From NCBI GenBank assembly GCA_000697335.1, contig JNEM01016137.1, positions 1-12,405 on the forward strand: a stretch of DNA of 12,405 bases. The letters run 5' to 3'. The stretch is from Conidiobolus incongruus B7586. Lineage: Eukaryota; Entomophthoromycota; Entomophthoromycetes; Entomophthorales; Conidiobolaceae. The number at the start of each line of letters is the position of its first letter. Within the stretch, counting starts at the first letter, position 1. The notes below the pieces were generated by a model that saw only the letters and a program-made list of their open reading frames with translations, was not told where the DNA came from and searched no databases. The position numbers and the translations under genes are program-made. Below are positions 8,701-12,405 of the stretch, one piece after another.

Positions 8701-9488
8701 GAACTGGTTCCTAAGATAGGTTGGAAGATAGGAGGATTAGGAGGTAAATGAGGAGCTGTCTGAGGAAGTGGTGGGTAGCCTTGGGAATGATATGCGTGAT
8801 TAGAAAGCAGAGAAGATAAATGAGCTGGTTGTAATGGTTGAGGTATAGTGGTTCCATTTGGTGTAATTACTTGAACTCTATTTCTTCCGTTAGGTCCTGC
8901 TCCCTGAGAAACTCTTATATGAAATCCAGGAGGGAGGAAAGTGTTGAATCCAGAAAGCAATTCCGGATAATCCATAAAAAGAGTGGAAACTGTATCAATC
9001 ACTTGACGTGTATTAATAGTGTTAGCTTTGAATTCCCTCATAGTATCCAAAAAGCGATTATAAACTGCAGAATCATCAGGAAATGTTGCTTTGACTAAAT
9101 CCATATACCTCAAGGCATCTTGGACATTAAGAGGATTAGACGGGTGAGTAGGTTGCTGAGGGGGAGGGGGAGCTGGAGGTGGAGGGAGACGAATCGTGGG
9201 GTCTGTAGAGCGAGATATAGAGGGGAGCCTAGGTTGGTGATGTGGCTGGTGAGTAGGTGGAGGAATGTGTCTTGTTGTAGAGGCTAAAATAGGTTGGTGC
9301 AAAGGTGGAAGCGGATTATAGGGCAAATTGGATCTTGGAGGAGGAATCCCAATGGGAGGTAAAGTAGGATAGCTCGAAGAGGTATTTGGTAGATCCACAT
9401 TCGATTCTATAGGATGATTTGGAATGTCTTGTGTATAAGGAGGAGGCTCGTGACGGTTAGAACTTGTCCAACGTTCTTGCTGTGACAT
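5736..9488 (-). CDS. SIN3: SIN3 transcriptional corepressor
   Basis: One uninterrupted 1250-aa frame encodes the scaffold of the Sin3/Rpd3 histone-deacetylase complex. Residues 1-120 are a Pro-rich disordered arm. PAH1 (about 123-188) runs from DALRYMDLVKATF to FNTFLPPGFHI. PAH2 (about 287-352) runs from AINYVNEIKNHY to GFQMFLP, with an 11-proline run at 273-283 just before it. A basic segment KKRNAADKKPR (433-443) is a likely nuclear localisation signal. PAH3 (about 505-567) is more divergent. The HDAC-interacting domain starts at about 592 with SPSYKRLPKYLRN, then KTDLCHEVLN and a conserved-looking ERRYYFDTEI helix. The Sin3a_C region (roughly 840-1120) contains FADSTIYTIIRLYNLVYDRL and the YYETFLARVQ segment. 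The C terminus has a basic KKRKIRWQGW patch. PAH1 and PAH2 normally bind repressor helices; the HID binds Rpd3-type deacetylases. The length is close to that of animal and filamentous-fungal Sin3 and shorter than budding yeast (about 1540). It is intronless, unlike its two small neighbours. The start is the first ATG behind a TATA-like element. Confidence 0.96.
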   Translation of the reverse strand: MSQQERWTSSNRHEPPPYTQDIPNHPIESNVDLPNTSSSYPTLPPIGIPPPRSNLPYNPLPPLHQPILASTTRHIPPPTHQPHHQPRLPSISRSTDPTIRLPPPPAPPPPQQPTHPSNPLNVQDALRYMDLVKATFPDDSAVYNRFLDTMREFKANTINTRQVIDTVSTLFMDYPELLSGFNTFLPPGFHIRVSQGAGPNGRNRVQVITPNGTTIPQPLQPAHLSSLLSNHAYHSQGYPPLPQTAPHLPPNPPIFQPILGTSSTNSAPINHQPPPPPPPPPPPADVDFHDAINYVNEIKNHYAQRPEVYRSFLDILHSYQREQHTIDEVYDQLRGLFQDAPHLLQGFQMFLPSISGTGGSSTHDHRQAMPPRAPVYPASHQMTPPVLTSSSARQPVHATGPSIDTRLPPVGSFPVTTSQEPVPSLPAHVTPSKKRNAADKKPRINGDKNNNANIRSLEQDTLTTHIKQSRTSKTSVKQEPQPSNPISPAPSIEYIDQAQSLVTENDSFVLFNVQKYLQKTGDYDTFIKVLDLFQIGCIDIELALQWIKPLFYNKSKLFEAFCLVYNQPVPKPTPTRSILDLYAKPVHVFEDVSPSYKRLPKYLRNFASSGKTDLCHEVLNTEYVCPAKETRDLYRATPPPKNDAESKLEDLEERRYYFDTEIQCLSYVIKILTPISLQVTSLPPDQLPKFRLAQAIGDRSISLIRKAIKSIYGAENFHQTMKAIDLTPKLALPRIIQRMKEKEHDWRIAAKEYELAHIRADSYFYPLSLDRQSSRFKPYDLKNTNRTNFLLEIKQAYNERFQSNENSKGSLSRYQIESTFDNRRIHSDIGKLFFVHLQTTDKVEHSHKLKTVEFFKILFGKLFFTKPFQSIDNSSQTGNVVNGELLSDSHNTEPIGPKFSSNRPANPTLRQNLNFVPDNVHGIFADSTIYTIIRLYNLVYDRLKLIYSIAEKKKLPGEPGPVRMLTQILDGNQHPNYKIDNYYETFLARVQLWLEEQTPTNEFEFDMRNLLGPEVYIIFTLKSIFNFLVKYIQRAIKTKASESLFFLFASQTSSRRPFLVLDWWVYQLKSDLIVKGDKELIWIQYEKNKHHLGYKLIHDRDEFIMSHILTCPEKSFSQIKQWVANEIKFKNIPFSSEEEVENSQVSNLPSSVQQHLPFLMRNLIHTGSRKRSCTEIDLAMVDQPQPKEEILVEREQFTSPEKDADQRKKRKIRWQGWINAEERFHNQTPLESVKEAVNEAESETPSQSKE
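8640..8672 (-). repeat. trinucleotide tract coding for polyproline in SIN3
   Basis: The plus strand reads as consecutive GGA/GGT/GGC/GGG units, which on the coding strand are CCN proline codons for 11 prolines (residues 273-283) directly before PAH2. The mix of codons suggests it is older than a fresh slippage product, but the GGT run may still vary in length between strains. Confidence 0.85.
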
Positions 9489-9528
9489 TTCAAATTTAGT
9501 GTAAAGCTCGAAGAATTAAAGTGGAAAG

Positions 9529-9536
9529 TATATATA
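9529..9536 (-). promoter_or_regulatory. TATA-like element upstream of SIN3
   Basis: TATATATA lies about 41 nt upstream of the SIN3 start codon, with a G/A-rich stretch between it and the coding region. The position fits a core promoter with a short leader, but the motif is weak evidence in AT-rich DNA. Confidence 0.35.
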
Positions 9537-11215
9537 TTAACTGATGGAATAACTAAAGAAGAATAATAAAAGTTATTCAAAAATATTTTTAAGTAAAGAT
9601 TAAACGTAGATATAAAGTATTTTGCAATATAATTGATGAGATCAGAATAATGAGAATTTGGGTGAATTAATAAGAATGAGTGTTAAGGGTAATTATAGTA
9701 TTAGCATTTGATGAATTGAAGAGTGGAAAATTTGGGATTAAATGATTGAAGATCCTGAATGATCATAGCTAATCGTCATGAAATTCAATTTTCTTAATAA
9801 AAAAGTGCCACTTGACGACATATTTTAAATTAGTAAATCAAATTAATAAAATTTGTTGAAAGTTAATCATTTTATTATTTATTAAAACTTTCGATCAGTA
9901 TTGGTTTTGGTAATTTGAATATATTCATTGATTGAATAGTTTTCATTTTGATTAAAATATATTATATATTATGTTATATTACAGTGACTTTTGAACTCCA
10001 ATTACGACCTTTACTTTTAGATAATTTAGATCAAAATATCCTAATCTTATAATACCTTAACAGATATTCAACCTAATTTAGTAATCAAAGTTGCTATTTC
10101 TATCAATAGTTTTTGGATAATAAATAATCAAACATTAATATTAAAATATCAATATTTAAAAAATAAATAACCAGCTTAGTGATTATAAGTAGTTGTTTAA
10201 GAAAGTTTCATTCTAAAAAAATAAATATTAGTTATAATTAAAAAGGTAGATAAATCAATCACTATTTTAATTTGATTTATTTAAGGTTAAATTAACCTAT
10301 CAGGTCCCATAATAAACAAATAGACTGAGTCCTAATTGAATGTGAGATTGAAAAGAATCAAGTTGGTTGATGATTAATTCAATTTAATTAAAATATAGGT
10401 TCTAAAGAATAGATTTTCTATTCAAAAAATATTAATCAAATTCTTCATCTACTTCAACTCACCACTATAAACCTTAAAGTTATCAAAATTACAATATCTT
10501 TTTCAAGATTTTTGATCAGTTCTACGTCAGCAATATTTAAATATCGAATATCTAAACCAATTTTTTAATAAATTTTGTAATACAACTTGATTTGATATAT
10601 TCTATATGGATTTAGCTACATTTGAATAATATTGATTTTTATCTCATGTGACCAAATTTTTTAATATTACAACGATTTACATGATCTTTTCAAAGATATG
10701 CTCTTACACTTATTCACCATTGGTTTTTTTACATTTTTCTGGTTTTAGCTCATATATATTACTTCTAGGTATTTTCAATATACTCAATTATAATAAAAAA
10801 TGAATTTGGATTATAAAAGGTAGATATAACATCAAAATATTACATTTAGTCCAAGTATAATAAAATAATATTAGCTTCAACTAAATTTTCATATCATTTC
10901 AATTCCTAATAATTGGATCTAAAAAAGGAAGAGTCAATAATTGCCTCCATAATAATATTATTTAGAAAATATGTAAATGTTGAAATATTTGCAGTCATTT
11001 CTGAATATCGTAGAGAATATAGATGATTGATTATGAAATATAATTTCTGATAATTTGTATGAAATTAAAACATTAGTACTTTCACTTATATATTAATTGT
11101 TAATCAATGATGCTATTGTTTTATATTTTATGAATACATCAGTTTGGTATCGTGCTAAACAATCTATAATACATAATGGTGAATATCTCAATTAATAAAT
11201 AAATAGATTTACTAT

Positions 11216-11296
11216 TTTAGATCGAAAGCATTGAGTTTATTATCTTCATCTAATTTGAATTGTATAGCTATAGTTATATAAACTGGTTTTGTTAAC
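11216..11296 (+). mobile_element. transposase (DDE, Tc1/mariner-pogo type) remnant
   Basis: Twenty-seven codons read FRSKALSLLSSSNLNCIAIV then IY, a stop, TGFVN. This resembles the conserved core just after the first catalytic Asp of DDE transposases of this superfamily, where a pattern like RGKRYSLLPALSLDGI followed by a Gly-Ser/Phe-Val-Asn turn is usual. One in-frame stop interrupts it, and the flanking sequence is too decayed to assign the rest of the domain or terminal repeats. It is on the opposite strand to the other remnant, so probably from a separate insertion. Confidence 0.35.
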
Positions 11297-11757
11297 TAAT
11301 TAATAATAGTAAAAATTCAATTATGTAAACTAATGATAGCTTATGAGTAGTCAAATAATTATATTGTAAAAATTTGAAAATACTATAATATAGAATATAG
11401 TTATTAAATTAAATATTAGTTAAATCTAAAAACTATAATTAATTATATATAGTATAATGATTTAAATCATTTAAATGACATATTTGATTGATAATAGTAA
11501 TATAATATTATATATAATATTAAATTCAATTTAAAAATTTTAACCATTACACAATATTTTAAAAAATATATTTAGTAATTTTGAATTTTTATTGGTATAA
11601 AATAATATCGAATAAAGCAGAAATAATAACACTTTCATAATTAATAACTTCTTTTCTCAATTACAGAATTCCATACCAAAGATAAGTGCTTTACCTTTTT
11701 ATACAGATATTTACAATTCATCTTCTAAATCATGCCCATCATTTTGAAATATAAAGG

Positions 11758-12122
11758 TTAAATATTATGAAATCTCTTTCCCCAAATCAAACTCTTCAAT
11801 TTTTCAAAATAATTATAATCACTGACATTTATATCTGGTGAGTGTGATAGATGTGGTAATAAATACCAGGGCTATTCAATTAACCATGTTTTAATAATTT
11901 TAACTAAATGATTGTTAATTATTATATAAGATAAAAGGTTGGTTAATTGAATATTACTTAAATTAATTTATATTATTAAATTTAAAAACTCTAAATTATA
12001 TTCTATTAAAAGTATTTTTTTCAAAGATGATAATTGATAGCTGGTTATATAATTAATATCTATAATTAATAGCTATATTTAATTATCCTTAAATTGATTT
12101 TACTTTGGTATATAAAGTAATG
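11758..12122 (-). mobile_element. Tc1/mariner transposase remnant (DD34D-like)
   Basis: The minus-strand block 11922-11758 (54 codons, one in-frame TAG) reads NNHLVKIIKTWLIE, stop, PWYLLPHLSHSPDINVSDYN and YFEKLKSLIWGKRFHNI. This fits the end of a mariner-type transposase, where DNAxxH...W and SPDLAPSDY..F..L are conserved. Counting from the expected second Asp (five residues before His) to the Asp of VSDY leaves 34 residues, the DD34D spacing of mariner rather than DD34E of Tc1, where SPDLNPIE is usual. A second block at 12122-12090 reads HYFIYQSKINL, like the FSDESKINL motif around the first Asp, with that Asp replaced by Tyr. The two blocks are in different frames and closer than normal (about 62 codons), so sequence between them is lost. 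It is non-functional; no terminal inverted repeats were identified. Confidence 0.6.
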
Positions 12123-12334
12123 GTTTTGATTTTTTAATCTATATACTTTGGGTATTTTGTGTTAATAAAATATTTATTATAATTTCTTTTAAATATAATA
12201 ATTAGTATTAAATGAATTTTAAAATAAGCTAGCTATATTTTTTATTTTTATTCAATCACCAGTTTAATTATTAGATATATTATTACTATTATTATTTTAG
12301 TTTATATTAAATTATTAATTAAATATCTAAATAC

Positions 12335-12353
12335 CTGTCTCTTATACACATCT
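12335..12353 (+). other. Tn5 mosaic end / Nextera adapter sequence (probable assembly artefact)
   Basis: The 19 bases CTGTCTCTTATACACATCT are identical to the Tn5 transposase mosaic end as read through in Illumina Nextera libraries. A chance 19-base match in a 12 kb window is negligible, and no other part of a Tn5/IS50 element is present, so the simplest reading is untrimmed adapter built into the assembly, near a contig end or false join. Bases 12354-12405 may not belong next to the preceding sequence. Confidence 0.93.
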
Positions 12354-12405
12354 TAAATCTAATAAACTTATTATTTTACTATTATTAACATATTAAATTA
12401 TCTCT

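Larger units (their letters stand above)
9541..12405. other. AT-rich right flank with decayed transposon pieces
   Basis: No intact gene is visible. The first few hundred bases are presumably SIN3 upstream DNA. Beyond about 10.4 kb short peptides resembling DDE transposases appear on both strands, broken by stops and frame changes (separate entries), which suggests a graveyard of Tc1/mariner-type DNA transposons. An adapter-like sequence at 12335 makes the last 70 bases doubtful as genomic sequence. Confidence 0.6.

Noticed and set aside
8838-9098. Plus-strand open frames inside SIN3 (also 8014-8208 and 5721-5918)
   Set aside because: They are antisense shadows of a well-conserved coding region and show no protein-like motifs.
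10459-10563. Open minus-strand stretch reading GLDIRYLNIADVELIKNLEK and onward as a possible exon or transposon piece
   Set aside because: About 35 codons, no recognised family motif, no start or good splice partners; open runs of this size can arise by chance in several kb of six-frame sequence.
12335-12353. A genuine Tn5/IS50 insertion
   Set aside because: Only the 19-bp mosaic end is present, without transposase, the rest of the element or a 9-bp target duplication; the adapter explanation is far simpler.

Overview
This window looks like nuclear DNA of a fungus, probably an early-diverging one with a very AT-rich genome (a Mucoromycota/Glomeromycotina-like lineage is my inference). The grounds are a full-length fungal-type SIN3, an LSM6 interrupted by very short introns (about 45-55 nt, GTAA...TAG), a GPI-anchored secreted cysteine-rich protein, and non-coding DNA that is overwhelmingly A+T. 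No bacterial signals (Shine-Dalgarno sites, operons) are seen.

Layout. 1-2460 is AT-rich DNA with no gene I can support. 2606-3106 (minus) encodes a 166-aa secreted, eight-cysteine, GPI-anchored protein behind a clear TATA box. 3190-4228 has no protein gene but holds a CpG-retaining patch with a tRNA-like, SINE-like remnant. 4229-5584 holds two small spliced genes that I reconstructed exon by exon: LSM6 (minus, 3 exons, 80 aa) and, divergent from it, a 201-aa protein with an HSF-type DNA-binding fold (plus, 4 exons). 5736-9488 (minus) is an intronless 1250-aa SIN3 corepressor, convergent with the HSF-like gene; the polyadenylation signals of the pair cross over. 9541-12405 is AT-rich again and contains decayed Tc1/mariner-type transposase pieces.

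Function. Three of the four genes serve nuclear information processing: U6 snRNA/mRNA decay (LSM6), sequence-specific DNA binding (HSF-like) and histone-deacetylase recruitment (SIN3). The shared neighbourhood is not evidence of a shared pathway. The fourth gene is a cell-surface protein.

Points of most interest: the HSF-like protein keeps the HSF framework motifs but not the canonical recognition helix; the GPI protein has an orderly cysteine pattern; and positions 12335-12353 are a perfect copy of the 19-bp Tn5 mosaic end used in Nextera libraries, which warns that the right edge of this assembly may be artefactual. I found no convincing new multi-gene system.
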